A DNA stretch of 64,000 bases from Peribacillus psychrosaccharolyticus ATCC 23296 (GTDB taxonomy: Bacteria; Bacillota; Bacilli; Bacillales; DSM-1321): assembly GCF_000305495.1 (NCBI RefSeq), contig NZ_AJTN02000249.1, positions 1-64,000 of the forward strand, in the 5' to 3' direction. The notes below the pieces were generated by a model that saw nothing but the letters and a program-made list of their open reading frames with translations, searched no databases and was not told the origin of the DNA. Shown in pieces: positions 28,246 through 39,024 of this stretch. A program made the position numbers and the translations under genes. How positions within the stretch are numbered: the first letter of the stretch is position 1; the number at the start of each line of letters is the position of its first letter.

Positions 28246-28369
28246 AATTAGTTTCCCTCCAAAATGCTGCATTACTTAGGAATTTACTTATTCATTATAC
28301 ATTTACCGACAATATCAGGCAAATATATTAATTGTATTTTTTTCCTATTTCCACCTGATACCAGCCGTA

Positions 28370-28417
28370 AAAATGCTTCATGGCCGAACCCTCGAACATA
28401 AGGGAAACGGCCATGAA
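28370..28417 (-). terminator. Terminator of aspB
   Basis: On the minus strand TTCATGGCCG and CGGCCATGAA form a 10-bp perfect stem with a loop of about 21 bases, followed by GCATTTTT. Confidence 0.78.
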
Positions 28418-28429
28418 CTAGAATTTACA

Positions 28430-29626
28430 TTATCGAATCTGTGCCATTTTCTCAGAAACAAAAGTACTTATTCTTCCAACAGCTTTTTCCAGCTGATCTA
28501 AAGACGTTGCGTACGATAAACGCATGTTATCAGGTGCGCCAAACCCAGACCCGGGAACTACAGCAACCAATGCCTCTTCAAGCAAAGCGGCAGCAAACTC
28601 ATCCACAGTTGCAAAATTTGCAGCCATTGCGGCTTGCTTCACATTTGGAAATAGATAAAAAGCGCCTTGAGGCTTCAAGCAGGTTACCCCTGGTATTGCT
28701 GTTAATTGATCATAGATCGTATTCAAACGCTGCTCAAAAGCCTTGCGCATCTCCTCTACAGGTTCCTGTGTGCCCGCATAAGCTGCGATGGCACCGTACT
28801 GAGCCGTTGTTGTTGGATTTGACGTACTGTGGCTGGCCAAGTTCGTCATGGCCTTCACAATCGCCTCATTACCAGCAGCATAGCCGATACGCCAGCCTGT
28901 CATAGAATGTGATTTCGATACACCATTAATGACCATTGTTTGACTCTTTAATTCCGGTGAAAGTTCAGCAATGGATACATGTTTTGCTCCTTGATAAACT
29001 AGTTTCTCATAGATTTCGTCAGAGATAATAAGAATATCATGCTTCAAACAAACTTCACCAAGTTCTTGAAGTTCCTCTTTCGTATAGAGCATGCCTGTTG
29101 GATTACTTGGAGAATTAATAATGATTGCTTTTGTTTTAGACGTAATACTTTCTTCAAGCTGCTGTGCAGTGATTTTAAAGCTATTTTCTTCTGACGCAGT
29201 AACAAAAATGGGATTCCCCAATGCTAACTTTACTTGTTCAGGGTAACTTACCCAATAAGGAGTTGGAATGATTACTTCATCTCCCTCATCGAGTATTGCT
29301 TGGAACAAGGTATATAAAACATGTTTAGCACCGGAACCGACAATAATCTCTGATGGTTTATAATCCAAGCCCTGGTCTCTATTCAGCTTTTTAGCAATTT
29401 CTGCTTTCAACTGAGGAAGCCCTGCAGATGGGGTATATTTTGTCTGTCCTTCATTCATCGATTTAACGGCTGCATCGATAATATGCTGCGGCGTATTAAA
29501 ATCGGGCTCTCCGGCTCCAAGACCAATTACATCGTATCCTTGTGCCTTAAGCTCTTTCGCCTTTGCCGTAATAGCCAATGTTGAAGATGGTGTTAATGCC
29601 TGTACCCGGCTTGCTAACTTTGTCAT
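28430..29626 (-). CDS. aspB: Aspartate aminotransferase (class I, PLP)
   Basis: This fold-type I aminotransferase converts aspartate and 2-oxoglutarate to oxaloacetate and glutamate. The 398 residues show NSPSNPTG near residue 171, the PLP lysine within SKSHSMTGWRIGY near residue 238, and the substrate-binding arginine region MRLSYATS near 376. The length and the ypmA-ypmB-aspB-asnS order are as in B. subtilis. It follows ypmB by 18 bases and likely shares its transcript. Confidence 0.93.
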   Translation of the reverse strand: MTKLASRVQALTPSSTLAITAKAKELKAQGYDVIGLGAGEPDFNTPQHIIDAAVKSMNEGQTKYTPSAGLPQLKAEIAKKLNRDQGLDYKPSEIIVGSGAKHVLYTLFQAILDEGDEVIIPTPYWVSYPEQVKLALGNPIFVTASEENSFKITAQQLEESITSKTKAIIINSPSNPTGMLYTKEELQELGEVCLKHDILIISDEIYEKLVYQGAKHVSIAELSPELKSQTMVINGVSKSHSMTGWRIGYAAGNEAIVKAMTNLASHSTSNPTTTAQYGAIAAYAGTQEPVEEMRKAFEQRLNTIYDQLTAIPGVTCLKPQGAFYLFPNVKQAAMAANFATVDEFAAALLEEALVAVVPGSGFGAPDNMRLSYATSLDQLEKAVGRISTFVSEKMAQIR

Positions 29627-29644
29627 GAAAAAAAGCCTCCAATT

Positions 29645-30121
29645 CTATATGCTTCGGTAATATTTCAGCCACTCGCCTGTTTTAAAATCATAATAATCAT
29701 AATTATAGCGATTCGCATTATCTATATATGTTACTTCCCATAGCGCCACATTGCGCTCCATTCCAAGTTTAATGGAAATGATTTTTTCTGGTGCATGTTC
29801 TTTGACGACAATCTTACGAATTTCTTCTTTAGACTTTCCATCACTATACTTTTCTACTTTAATCTTTTGCTTATCATCTTCAGGAATCCATACAGCCAGC
29901 TTTTCCCCATCAGCGTTCTCTCCGATTACTACAGAGTACGTTTCCTCGCCATTATACATATAAAAGCTATCCATAGTGACAAGTTCCCCTTCTTGCTTTG
30001 CTTTGTTGAAGGCTTCCGTCGATGCTTCTTTTTTGGGACCCATCGCATTCACATATACACCGGCAATCGTTCCGATTATACAAAGGACAACGATAGTAAA
30101 AATAATCACCCATTTTTTCAA
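29645..30121 (-). CDS. ypmB: YpmB, membrane-anchored DUF5590 protein
   Basis: This 158-residue protein has one N-terminal membrane helix (about residues 4-24) and an extracytoplasmic PepSY-like domain repeated twice, ending ALWEVTYIDNANRYNYDYYDF. I prefer the TTG at 30121, with GAAAGAG eight bases upstream; a GTG at 30130 is possible but lacks a ribosome site. It sits between ypmA and aspB. The function is unknown. Confidence 0.85.
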   Translation of the reverse strand: MKKWVIIFTIVVLCIIGTIAGVYVNAMGPKKEASTEAFNKAKQEGELVTMDSFYMYNGEETYSVVIGENADGEKLAVWIPEDDKQKIKVEKYSDGKSKEEIRKIVVKEHAPEKIISIKLGMERNVALWEVTYIDNANRYNYDYYDFKTGEWLKYYRSI

Positions 30122-30135
30122 GGCAGTCACTCTTT

Positions 30136-30306
30136 CTATGTACGATAAATCGTGAATATCGCTTTTTCTTGGTTTTCAGAATCTAAAGCTAATCCGAACA
30201 TTAAGTCACGGTCTTTCAATGTGCGGTTCAATGCATCAACTACTTTATATAATTCAGGTGAATGCTGCAATTTAACCGTTGAAATAATCTCAATCTTGTT
30301 TTCCAT
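30136..30306 (-). CDS. ypmA: YpmA (DUF4264) small protein
   Basis: This 56-residue frame reads MENKIEIISTVKLQ and ends EKAIFTIYRT, with the motif VDALNRTLKDRDLMFGLAL in the middle. It matches B. subtilis YpmA in length and position. The ATG at 30306 has AGGGGGTGCTTCTTA upstream. It lies 14 bases before ypmB and is likely the first gene of ypmA-ypmB-aspB. The function is unknown. Confidence 0.88.
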   Translation of the reverse strand: MENKIEIISTVKLQHSPELYKVVDALNRTLKDRDLMFGLALDSENQEKAIFTIYRT

Positions 30307-30341
30307 TAAGAAGCACCCCCTAACACCTAAATAAACTATTG

Positions 30342-30378
30342 AAGCAGTAACAGCAACGTTTCTTTGCCTTTACTGCTT
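30342..30378 (-). terminator. Possible terminator of dinG
   Basis: AAGCAGTAA and TTACTGCTT are perfect 9-bp arms 19 bases apart, between dinG and ypmA. There is no T run, so this may instead be a processing site or operator. Confidence 0.4.
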
Positions 30379-30439
30379 ATCATATTATAGCAGTTTTTGA
30401 TTGTTTCCGTTACTATTTCTTTGCCTATTCCCGTAAACT

Positions 30440-33215
30440 TTAAATCCACTCTTCAATCCGATAAGTCATGTTATCCTCATTTACTTCCAGCCACTCTACA
30501 GGAGGAATGGCCTGACGGAATTCTGATCCATAAGAAGAAGTCATAATTCTACGATCTAAAACGAGCAGAACCCCGCGGTCCTTACTGGTCCGAATCAATC
30601 TGCCAAATCCCTGACGGAACCGTAGAATTGCTTCAGGAAGCGAATAAGCATAAAAAGGGTTTCTTCCTTCACGTGAATAGAGGCTGCACTTGGCTTGAAT
30701 AATAGGATCATCAGGAGGTGAAAAAGGCAGTCTGACAATAACTAGACAGGAAAGATCCTCACCAGGAATATCCACTCCTTCCCATAAGCTTGTGGTTCCG
30801 AAAAGCACAGCTTTATCAAAGTTCTGGAAATTGCGGAGCAGACGCATTTTGCTGCCGCCGGTTAATCCTTGGGCAAACAAAGTGAATTCCTGCAAAAAGC
30901 CTGTCGCCTTAACCTTTTGATAAGTTGTACGCAGCATATCGTGAGAAGTAAATAGTACCATCATTCTTCCGTTGGCGGCTTGTGCTGCCGCAATAATATG
31001 TCTAGCTACCGCAATAGCATAGTCATCTGCAGAAATAGTATTAACCTCTGGAATATCGCTTGCGACAAGTACCCTGACATTTTCCTCATACTTAAACGGC
31101 GATGGAAAGTTGTAGGTATGAACAGGAATATTCTGCATCCCGAGCTGTTCGATAAAGAAACTGAAGGTGTCCTTTACAGAAAGTGTCGCCGACGTCATAA
31201 TAACGCTCTTTTGGTGAACAAAGCACGAATCCCAAAGAATCTTATTCCCTGATACTGGCTGTGAAGACAATGTAATTCCATGCTGCGGAACTGATTTGGT
31301 AAATTCAATCCAATAGATTGATTGGTCACTCGGATGAATAAAGAATTCAGCTAAGGACTGGATAATCTCGTTCATCCCGCTGATTAGTAGTTCCACATCG
31401 TTCATATAGAACAATTCATTTTTAGTTAGTTCTTCGTTTTTTAACATACATATCCGATCGAACAAGGTCTTCTTGATGTCTGAAAGATTATCAATAAGCC
31501 TTTCAACCAGAAAACTAATCCCCTGCCATTCCTTCACGTCCTTGACCTTTAACGGAATCCGATGGGGACCGCTCGACTTCCCTGATTTATTTGCCTCTGA
31601 TGAAAGCAATTGAAACAATTGCTCGAATTCATACATAAAGTCATTAAGCTTCCCATCAATAAAACTGCTCGTACGCTCAGGTGTAATCCCTTTATTACTA
31701 AGGATCTTTTCAAGCTTTCTTAACAGCTGTTTTTGATCAGATGTTCCCAGACGATTAAGCATAGTTTTGACCGATATATAATTTAATCGCTTTCCAAGGT
31801 ACTTTGATGCTGCTTGCTCGATATGATGCGCCTCATCTAATACTAAGTAGCCTTCCGGTATTATCCGGTTACTAGACATAATATCCGCCATTAAAAAAGC
31901 GTGATTCGTTACAATGATATCCGCCTTAGAAGCGACCAATTTAGCTTTTTCATAGAAATCCTTAGATTTCCAAGGGATTTGAAGATCTGGAGAAGTAAAT
32001 CCGTCACTCTTGATTCTGTTCCAGAAAAGCTCTCCGCCGCTTGTTAAAATGGAGTTCATCCTTTTCTCCGGTTTCAGTCTCCGTCAACCAAACTAAAATC
32101 TGCATTTTCGTTAGTGCAGTTTCATAATTATCTTCTTTTCCCCGAAGAGCCCGCTCAAATTTAGCCAAGCTAAGATAATTGGCCCGGCCTTTTAATAATA
32201 CAACATGAATCGAAAAAGGAAGGATTTCCTTTAATTTTGGCACTTCTGTCGAAAGCAGCTGTTCTTGCAGCTGCAATGTATACGTAGAGATCACGACAGG
32301 TGTATCTTGCTGTTTGGCAAAATAGGCTGCTGGCAGCAAATAACCGAGTGACTTCCCTATCCCTGTTCCAGCTTCAATAATACTGTGCTGTTCTTGAACA
32401 AAGGAATGATAGACTGTATCCATCATGGCCAATTGACCTTTTCTAGCTTCAAAGTCTGGAAAAGCTTTCTTCATACGATCTACTTTTTCTTTCTCGCTAA
32501 ACGGAAATTCAGGAATCTTTTCACTATTAGCTATCGCTGGTTGAACCTTTTTAAAGGCTAAGCCGCGAAATGTCTCAATAGCTGGATTATGCCGCTCTGC
32601 TTTTGAAAGTTTGGCCGTTAATAATTCATCAATTAATTCAGCTATCTCACTTTTCAAAGAATAGGACAGTTTATATAATTTTTTCAAGGTCATTACTGGC
32701 AGCGAATATAGTTTCTTCTTCAACTGCAATAGCAGTAATGCCGTTACATAGGCATCACTGTCAGCTTGATGAGGACGTGGATGCTCTAGATTTTCTTCCT
32801 TTGCCAATTGATTGAGCTTATATCCATCCGCTGTCGGTTTTAGTATTTTTGCAAGTTCGACTGTATCAATGGTTGATCCATAAAACGGTTCATACCCGCA
32901 GCGTTCAAGTTCTTCCTTCAAAAAGGACAGGTCAAAGAGAACGTTATGCGCCACAAAACAAGCGCCTTCTAACAGTGCGCAAATTCGTTCAGCGACCTCT
33001 TCAAACAAAGGGGCATCCTTGACTGTATCATTATTTATTCCCGTTAATTCTTCAATAAAAATGGAAATACTCTGTTCTGGCTGCAGATAGGTTGAATATT
33101 CATCAACAATTTTATCATTTTCAATTACGACGGCAGCAAATTGAATAATTCGATCTCCTTTTTTAGGAGAGTTACCGGTCGTTTCTAAATCTATTACCAC
33201 ATAGCGTTGCGCCAT
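30440..33215 (-). pseudogene. dinG: dinG helicase/exonuclease with a one-base frame disruption
   Basis: This should encode a Firmicute DinG of about 925 residues: an N-terminal DEDDh 3'-5' exonuclease (VIDLETTGNSP) and a DinG-type helicase. The first part (33215 to 32004) holds the exonuclease and Walker A EAGTGIGKS. The second (30440 to about 32059) holds the DEAH box LDEAHHIE and the RFRQGFGRLIRT motif. The frame shifts by one base near 32051, after GEKDEL. Removing one C of CC there gives DELILTSGGELFWNR, which fits the DELNLSSGGKLFW of B. subtilis. The rest is well preserved, so a sequencing error or a recent mutation is equally possible. Confidence 0.88.
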
Positions 33216-33311
33216 TTTCTGTACACCTCTAATAGTTCACTTGAAGCTTCACTCACTTGTTCCTTATGTTTTTATACCATAATTCCGGTAATAAAGAAAA
33301 TAAGGTCAATC

Positions 33312-33354
33312 AAAAAAGGAAATGATCAAGGCATTCTGCGCCTTAATCATTTCC
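33312..33354 (-). terminator. Terminator of the pan operon
   Basis: On the minus strand GGAAATGATTAAGGCG and GCCTTGATCATTTCC form a long stem followed by TTTTTTGA, after panD and before dinG. Confidence 0.9.
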
Positions 33355-33361
33355 CCATTTT

Positions 33362-33745
33362 TCACATAATTGTTGCTTCTGGTTCATGTGACAGGATCTC
33401 AACTATTTCATTCTTTTCATTCATGATTGCAACCACTGGTTTGTGATTATGAATTTTTTCTTCCGCCACCATGACGTATGAAATTATAATAACAATATCA
33501 TCACACTGAACAAGTCTTGCGGCAGCACCATTCAAGCAAACGACTCCGCTGCCTCTTTCACCCGCAATGGTGTACGTTTCTAAGCGAGCCCCATTGTTAT
33601 TATTCACAATCGCTACTTTTTCATTAGGCATGATTCCGACTGCATCGAGGATATCCTCATCAATGGTAATACTGCCGACATAATTTAAATTGGCTTCTGT
33701 GACACGAGCACGGTGTATTTTTCCGTTCATCATTGTGCGAAACAT
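33362..33745 (-). CDS. panD: Aspartate 1-decarboxylase (pyruvoyl)
   Basis: PanD makes beta-alanine for pantothenate. The 127-residue proenzyme has the self-cleavage site Gly24-Ser25 (YVGSITID), the site of the pyruvoyl cofactor, and an [10 protein letters not shown] loop and LNGAAARL motif. It is the last gene of panB-panC-panD, starts 21 bases after panC and is followed by a terminator. The ATG has AAGGGGGATTCCAG upstream. Confidence 0.97.
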   Translation of the reverse strand: MFRTMMNGKIHRARVTEANLNYVGSITIDEDILDAVGIMPNEKVAIVNNNNGARLETYTIAGERGSGVVCLNGAAARLVQCDDIVIIISYVMVAEEKIHNHKPVVAIMNEKNEIVEILSHEPEATIM

Positions 33746-33766
33746 CTGGAATCCCCCTTGATGGTT

Positions 33767-34612
33767 TTAAATGGATAGAATTAAATTATCAATCAATCTT
33801 GCTTTTTGAAACTTCACGGCAAGTGCAACTAAAATCGTTCCCGATAGAGTTTCAAGTGAGGTTAATTCAGGATACTGATATATTTCAATATAATCAATTT
33901 CTCCACTGGTTGTGGTTTCAATATGTTCTTTAATAATCTTTATAATTCTTTCTGGTTGTCGTTCTCCACGTTCAATTGCTTCTCTAGCTAGTAGGAGCCC
34001 TTGGTATAATTCCTTCGCTTCCTCCCGCTCCTGCTTAAGAAGATAGACATTGCGAGAGCTTTTAGCTAAGCCATCTTCCTCCCGGACTGTATCAACTGCA
34101 GAAATCTTAATTGGGAAATTGAAATCTCTCACCAGTGCATCGACGATTGCTACTTGCTGTGCATCCTTTTTTCCGAAATAGACGGTATCAGGGGTGGTTA
34201 TATTAAATAGTTTCGTTAACACGGTTACCACGCCATCGAAATGGCCGGGTCTGCGCTTGCCGCAAAGGACATCTGTCCGTTTTTCAGCTGTAGCTTTTAC
34301 CACTGACTCTGAGCCATACATCTCCTCTACTGTTGGACAGAACATATAATCTGCTCCGGCTTCTTCAGCTGCAGCAGCATCACGGTCCCTATCCCTTGGA
34401 TACGACTCAAAATCTTCGTTAGGACCAAACTGCAGCGGATTCACAAAAATGCTGACAATGACCTTAGCGTGATCGCCTCGTGCCTTCTTTATTAAGCTCT
34501 GGTGACCTTCATGAAGAAACCCCATCGTGGGCACAAAACCAATTGTCTCACCCTTTTGCTTATCTTTTCTAATGTTTTGCTGTAATTCAGTAATCGTGGT
34601 GATAATCTTCAT
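33767..34612 (-). CDS. panC: Pantothenate synthetase
   Basis: PanC joins pantoate and beta-alanine with ATP. The 281-residue nucleotidyltransferase-fold enzyme shows the HxGH motif as [12 protein letters not shown] near residue 29, FGKKDAQQ near 151 and the [10 protein letters not shown] loop (KMSKS counterpart) near 184. Its ATG overlaps the panB stop by four bases (ATGA), which indicates translational coupling. It stands between panB and panD, in pathway order. Confidence 0.97.
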   Translation of the reverse strand: MKIITTITELQQNIRKDKQKGETIGFVPTMGFLHEGHQSLIKKARGDHAKVIVSIFVNPLQFGPNEDFESYPRDRDRDAAAAEEAGADYMFCPTVEEMYGSESVVKATAEKRTDVLCGKRRPGHFDGVVTVLTKLFNITTPDTVYFGKKDAQQVAIVDALVRDFNFPIKISAVDTVREEDGLAKSSRNVYLLKQEREEAKELYQGLLLAREAIERGERQPERIIKIIKEHIETTTSGEIDYIEIYQYPELTSLETLSGTILVALAVKFQKARLIDNLILSI

Positions 34613-35445
34613 GATTGCCCCCCATAAAGCGCGTTGACTTCTTCATCATTCATAGTAAATGAGTGCTGTAATGCAGGAAAATCTCTTGTTTTGACTTCTG
34701 ACACATACGACTCAAGTGCCTGTCTGATCAGCTCATTTGCGTTTCCATATGTTTTAACAAATTTAGCCACACGGTCTACACCATAATTAATAACATCGTG
34801 ATAAACCAAGACTTGTCCGTCCGTATCCGGACCTGCGCCAATTCCTATTGTCGGAATGCCCAATGTCTCAGTAACTAATTTAGCCACTTGATGCGGCACA
34901 CATTCCAGTACAAGGGCGATTGCTCCAGCCTCTTCACATTTTTTAGCATCCTCAATTAATTTCTTGGCGGACTCTGCACTTTTGCCTTGCACCTTGTAAC
35001 CGCCAAGAACTCCCACTGATTGAGGAGTTAAACCGAGATGAGCAATAATAGGTACGCCTGCTTTCGTTAATGCCGATATCTTTTCAAGCACCTCATCTGC
35101 ACCTTCCAGCTTTAAGGCATCCGCATTTCCTGTCTGGATGATTTTCGCTGCATTTTTCATGGTTTCTTCTAGTGAGGAGTGATAACTCATAAAAGGCATA
35201 TCTGTGACGACGAACGTATTAGGTGCTCCCCTTTTTACAGCCTTTGAATGATGAATCATATCATCAACGGTCACTGGAATCGTTGATTCATAGCCGAGAA
35301 CAACCATTCCCAAGGAATCTCCAACTAAGATCATATCCACGCCAGCCTGCTCCGCAAGCTTAGCAGAAGGATAATCATAAGCTGTCACCATAACCATTTT
35401 TTCGTCGTCTTGCTTCATCTTCAAAAAATGTCCCGAACGTTTCAT
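34609..35445 (-). CDS. panB: Ketopantoate hydroxymethyltransferase
   Basis: PanB transfers a hydroxymethyl group to 2-oxoisovalerate, the first pantothenate step. The 278-residue TIM barrel has [18 protein letters not shown] near residue 20, a [13 protein letters not shown] metal-site segment near 43, and [17 protein letters not shown] near 195. It is the first gene of panBCD. A long hairpin with T run in its leader (35479-35562) may stop readthrough from birA or regulate the operon. The ribosome site is AAAAAAGGAGGAAGTAAA. Confidence 0.97.
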   Translation of the reverse strand: MKRSGHFLKMKQDDEKMVMVTAYDYPSAKLAEQAGVDMILVGDSLGMVVLGYESTIPVTVDDMIHHSKAVKRGAPNTFVVTDMPFMSYHSSLEETMKNAAKIIQTGNADALKLEGADEVLEKISALTKAGVPIIAHLGLTPQSVGVLGGYKVQGKSAESAKKLIEDAKKCEEAGAIALVLECVPHQVAKLVTETLGIPTIGIGAGPDTDGQVLVYHDVINYGVDRVAKFVKTYGNANELIRQALESYVSEVKTRDFPALQHSFTMNDEEVNALYGGQS

Positions 35446-35478
35446 TTTACTTCCTCCTTTTTTAGAGGGAGATGAACT

Positions 35479-35562
35479 AAAAAAGAGACCGACTCATATA
35501 GAACCCGTCTCATCTTAAAAAACTAAATGAGAATTGGTTCGTTCATGTAAGTCAGTCTCTTG
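35479..35562 (-). terminator. Long leader hairpin/terminator before panB
   Basis: On the minus strand AGAGACTGACTTACAT pairs with ATATGAGTCGGTCTCT, and inside it GAACC/GGTTC and TCTCAT/ATGAGA extend the pairing to an almost continuous 80-base hairpin with a T-rich loop. TTTTTT follows. It lies between birA and panB. It is either the birA terminator or a panB attenuator. Confidence 0.8.
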
Positions 35563-35705
35563 TTTTTTTATTAATTGTTTCATCCCTCCGTCCCCGTCCA
35601 AATCATTGGATCAAGGCAGAAAATTTTTAGGTATTGGTTTTAATCAGGTGCAGTTCTTCCGATACTGCCCATACGTAGTATAACAATTTTTTACGCAATA
35701 TTCTA

Positions 35706-36695
35706 TTATTTGTTAGAAGGAATTTCGATATCAGCCGAATAAATAGAATGCACTTTCCCCTGCTTGTCTTCAAGGAGTAATACACCTGCATCTGTAATTC
35801 CTAGTGCTGTTCCAATCACTGTTTCATTCAGCATCGTTGCTTTAATTTCTTTGCCGAGACTCATCGCATAACTCTCCCAGAGAGCCTTAATCGGTGTAAA
35901 ACCTTCAATCAGATAACGATCATATAACGTTTCAAAACACATGAGCACTTCAGCAATTAGTTTTGCTCGTGAAACGAGCTGGCCAGATTCAATAAAAAGA
36001 GAGGTAGCGATTTCTTCCAGTTCCTGAGGAAAATCACTAGGGGTTAAGTTGGCGTTAATCCCCATTCCAATAATCACTGAATGAATTTGATCTGATTCAG
36101 CCTGAAGCTCAGTTAAAATTCCAGTGATTTTTTTCCCATTTAGTAATAAATCATTCGGCCATTTAATTTCCGGCTGTAATGTTGTCACCCGTTCAATTGC
36201 TTGAGCAGCTGCTACCGCTGCAAGCAGCGTTAACTGAGGAGCTTCGTAAAAAGGGATTTTCGGACGTAAAAGCAAACTCATCCAAACACCCGTGTATTTT
36301 GGAGAGTGCCAGCTTCTTGAAAGTCTTCCTTTCCCTGTTGTCTGCTCTTCAGCTACAACTAATGTACCTTCAACGGCTCCACGATTGGCTAAAGAATGAG
36401 CAATTTTCTGGGTAGAATCTACACTTTCCTCGTAATGAATGACTCTGCCCAAGCTCTTAGTCTCCAAAAGCAGCTGGATTTCATTAGCACTTACTTTTTC
36501 TGGGATCGATAGTAATCGATAGCCCTTACGTCGTACGGCTTCTAGGATATACCCATCATTCCTAAGATCCTCTATATGTTTCCAGACCGCCGTACGTGAA
36601 CAACCTATATAGTCAGCCATTTCCTGACCGGAAATAAACTCTCCCTCAGCTTTTGAAAAGGCCTCCATTACTTTGCTTCTTAAATCCGATTGCAC
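35706..36695 (-). CDS. birA: Biotin protein ligase / biotin repressor BirA
   Basis: BirA biotinylates carboxylases and can repress biotin genes. The 329-residue protein has an N-terminal winged helix-turn-helix (GQEMADYIGCSRTAVWKHIEDL, about residues 20-41), so it is the bifunctional class. The ligase domain has GKGRLSRSWHSP near residue 119 and KWPNDLLL near 178. I use the GTG at 36695 since AAAGGAG lies 11 bases upstream; the GTG at 36707 overlaps that site. It overlaps cca by 16 bases. Confidence 0.92.
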   Translation of the reverse strand: MQSDLRSKVMEAFSKAEGEFISGQEMADYIGCSRTAVWKHIEDLRNDGYILEAVRRKGYRLLSIPEKVSANEIQLLLETKSLGRVIHYEESVDSTQKIAHSLANRGAVEGTLVVAEEQTTGKGRLSRSWHSPKYTGVWMSLLLRPKIPFYEAPQLTLLAAVAAAQAIERVTTLQPEIKWPNDLLLNGKKITGILTELQAESDQIHSVIIGMGINANLTPSDFPQELEEIATSLFIESGQLVSRAKLIAEVLMCFETLYDRYLIEGFTPIKALWESYAMSLGKEIKATMLNETVIGTALGITDAGVLLLEDKQGKVHSIYSADIEIPSNK

Positions 36696-37870
36696 TGCTC
36701 GAGCCACTCCTTTATTGCTGCTTTATTATTATCAATTTCCCCGGAGAGAACTGCTTTTAGAGCTGATTCCAGTGCCTGCTTCATCCACGCGCCTTGTTTT
36801 TGTGTAGACCAAGCTAATAAATCCCTGCCGTTAACGTCCAATTCATTCATCGTTTTGATGACAAGCTTATCATAGTTCATTTCAGCACGCTTCGCTGCTG
36901 CAGCAGGATCTCGTGCTTCGAGTACTGCTTGTACACGAGCTGCACTTTGAGCACCCGCACAACCAGCAGAAAAAAGAATGTATTCATCCTCTAAGAATCC
37001 AGAATGATTTTTGATAAGATCACCGGTACGCTTAATGTCTTTCATCAACAGCACTGGCATTTTCCAGCTTCGGCAAAAGGCTTCTACATTGGGTGGTTGA
37101 ATCGTCCATACCAGCACTGTCCATCGCTCAGACAGATTAAGCTCCATATCAAGTGAATTAAATGCCTTTAGTGCCTCTTCTTCATGCTGCAAGCCAGGCA
37201 GACTTTGATATAAACCAGTTTCAATTAAAAGGTGAATCGCTTCCTTTTGTCTTGGGCCGCTTAGAATCTTTTCAAATTCAACTAGGAGCCGCTCAACTGA
37301 AACATTCTTAAGCAATGATGCATTGTTCTTAATGGATGCAATCACCGATTCTTCAAGCCGATAACCAAGTTGACTGACAAAACGAATGGCCCTGATCATT
37401 CTGAGTGCATCTTCCCCAAATCGTTCATCAGGATTTCCGACCGCTGTAATAATACGATTCTGAATAGATGCCCTTCCATTAAACGGATCATATAGGGTGC
37501 CATCCTTATCCATGGCTATTGCGTTCATCGTAAAATCTCTTCGTTTTAAATCATCCTCTAAAGACCTGATAAACTGTACTTGATCCGGACGTCGGTAATC
37601 ACTGTACCCAGTCTCTGTTCGGAAGGTAGTAATCTCATAGGAATCCCCTCCAAAAAGCACAAGAACCGTACCATGGTCAATACCGACATCAACTGTTTTC
37701 GGGAAGATTTCCTTTATCTCCTCAGGTGTTGCTGAGGAAGCAATATCAACGTCATTAATGTCCCTGCCAGCAAGAAAATCGCGAACTGAACCACCAACAA
37801 AAAAAGCCTCAAACCCGGCTTTTTCAATTTCAACTAGTAAAGGTGCAGCCTGTAAAAACGGACTTTTCAT
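36680..37870 (-). CDS. cca: CCA tRNA nucleotidyltransferase
   Basis: This enzyme adds or repairs the CCA end of tRNAs. The 396-residue class II enzyme has the nucleotidyltransferase signature GGSVRDFLAGRDINDVDI (about residues 22-39), with catalytic Asp residues in DVDI. RRDFTMNAIAMD (about 108-119) and a RMIRAIRF motif (about 158) follow. The length matches B. subtilis Cca (PapS, 397 residues) and there is no HD domain. It lies between bshA and birA and is translationally overlapped with birA. Confidence 0.95.
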   Translation of the reverse strand: MKSPFLQAAPLLVEIEKAGFEAFFVGGSVRDFLAGRDINDVDIASSATPEEIKEIFPKTVDVGIDHGTVLVLFGGDSYEITTFRTETGYSDYRRPDQVQFIRSLEDDLKRRDFTMNAIAMDKDGTLYDPFNGRASIQNRIITAVGNPDERFGEDALRMIRAIRFVSQLGYRLEESVIASIKNNASLLKNVSVERLLVEFEKILSGPRQKEAIHLLIETGLYQSLPGLQHEEEALKAFNSLDMELNLSERWTVLVWTIQPPNVEAFCRSWKMPVLLMKDIKRTGDLIKNHSGFLEDEYILFSAGCAGAQSAARVQAVLEARDPAAAAKRAEMNYDKLVIKTMNELDVNGRDLLAWSTQKQGAWMKQALESALKAVLSGEIDNNKAAIKEWLEQCNRI

Positions 37871-37895
37871 GTCTGTACCTCGCTTTTTTCTTATT

Positions 37896-39023
37896 TCATT
37901 TGTCCAAGAGCCTTCTGTAAATAGCTAAATACTCTTCCATGATGGTCTCTGAACGGAATGAGGATTCCACAAGGCTCATTGCTGCCTCTGAAAAGGCTTG
38001 GTGTCGTGCAGAATCTGTCAAAAGCTGAATCGATTTTTCTGCCACTTCATCGACATTGCCAAACTCGCAAATATAACCCGTTTCACCGTCGATGATTACT
38101 TCGGGAATCCCGCCAATATTTGTACCGATACAAGGAACACCACAAGCCATAGCTTCTAACAAAACAAGACCAAAGCTTTCTTTCTCTGAAAGAAGTAAAA
38201 GCAGGTCGCTTAGTGAATAAAGTTCCTCGAGTTTATCTTGTTTCCCTAAAAACAACACATGATCGTCAAGACCGAGTTTACTGACTAATTTACAGACTGG
38301 TGTCATTTCAGGGCCATCACCAACTAATAATAATTTTGCAGGCACCACTTGTTGGATTTTCGCGAAAGATGCGACTACATCCTGTACTCTTTTTACACCT
38401 CTAAAATTGGATACATGTATAACTACTTTTTCGTGATCTAGTATTCCATACTCTTGGCGTAAATGCTTTGAGTCCGTCTTTTGATAAACTCGTTCATCAA
38501 TAAAATTATAGACTGTTTCAATGGTTTTATCGGGATTTATCACTTCAATAGTTTGTTCAACCAAGGCATTCGAAACGGCTGTAACCGCATCAGATTTTTC
38601 AATCCCGAATTTAATTAAATCATTCAACGAAGGATCATAACCAAGAACAGTTATATCAGTTCCATGAAGCGTTGTGACGATTTTAACCTCTGTGCCCGCC
38701 ATTTGCTTAGCCAAGATTGCACAGACAGCATGCGGAATCGCATAGTGAACATGCAGGATATCCAGCTTTTCTCGTTTAATTACCTCGGCTATTTTACTGG
38801 CTAACGCTAAATCATATGGTGGATATTGAAAGACCGAATACGAGTTAACCTCTACTTGATGATAGTAAATATTATGGTACATTTTATTCAACCTAAAGGG
38901 CAGCCCTGAAGAAATAAAATGGATTTCATGTCCTTTTTCCGCAAGAAGTTTTCCTAGTTCTGTAGCAACTACACCAGATCCTCCTACGGTTGGATAACAA
39001 GTAATGCCTATTTTCATTGTCAT
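37896..39023 (-). CDS. bshA: Bacillithiol synthase step 1: GlcNAc-malate glycosyltransferase BshA
   Basis: BshA joins GlcNAc from UDP-GlcNAc to L-malate, starting bacillithiol synthesis. The 375-residue GT4 enzyme has [19 protein letters not shown] at the N-terminus and the [16 protein letters not shown] nucleotide-sugar motif near residue 286. It begins one base after bshB1 ends. Two ATGs are close together (39023 and 39017); GGAGAG suits the second better in spacing, but the first is used here. bshC is not in the window. Confidence 0.94.
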   Translation of the reverse strand: MTMKIGITCYPTVGGSGVVATELGKLLAEKGHEIHFISSGLPFRLNKMYHNIYYHQVEVNSYSVFQYPPYDLALASKIAEVIKREKLDILHVHYAIPHAVCAILAKQMAGTEVKIVTTLHGTDITVLGYDPSLNDLIKFGIEKSDAVTAVSNALVEQTIEVINPDKTIETVYNFIDERVYQKTDSKHLRQEYGILDHEKVVIHVSNFRGVKRVQDVVASFAKIQQVVPAKLLLVGDGPEMTPVCKLVSKLGLDDHVLFLGKQDKLEELYSLSDLLLLLSEKESFGLVLLEAMACGVPCIGTNIGGIPEVIIDGETGYICEFGNVDEVAEKSIQLLTDSARHQAFSEAAMSLVESSFRSETIMEEYLAIYRRLLDK

Positions 39024-39024
39024 A

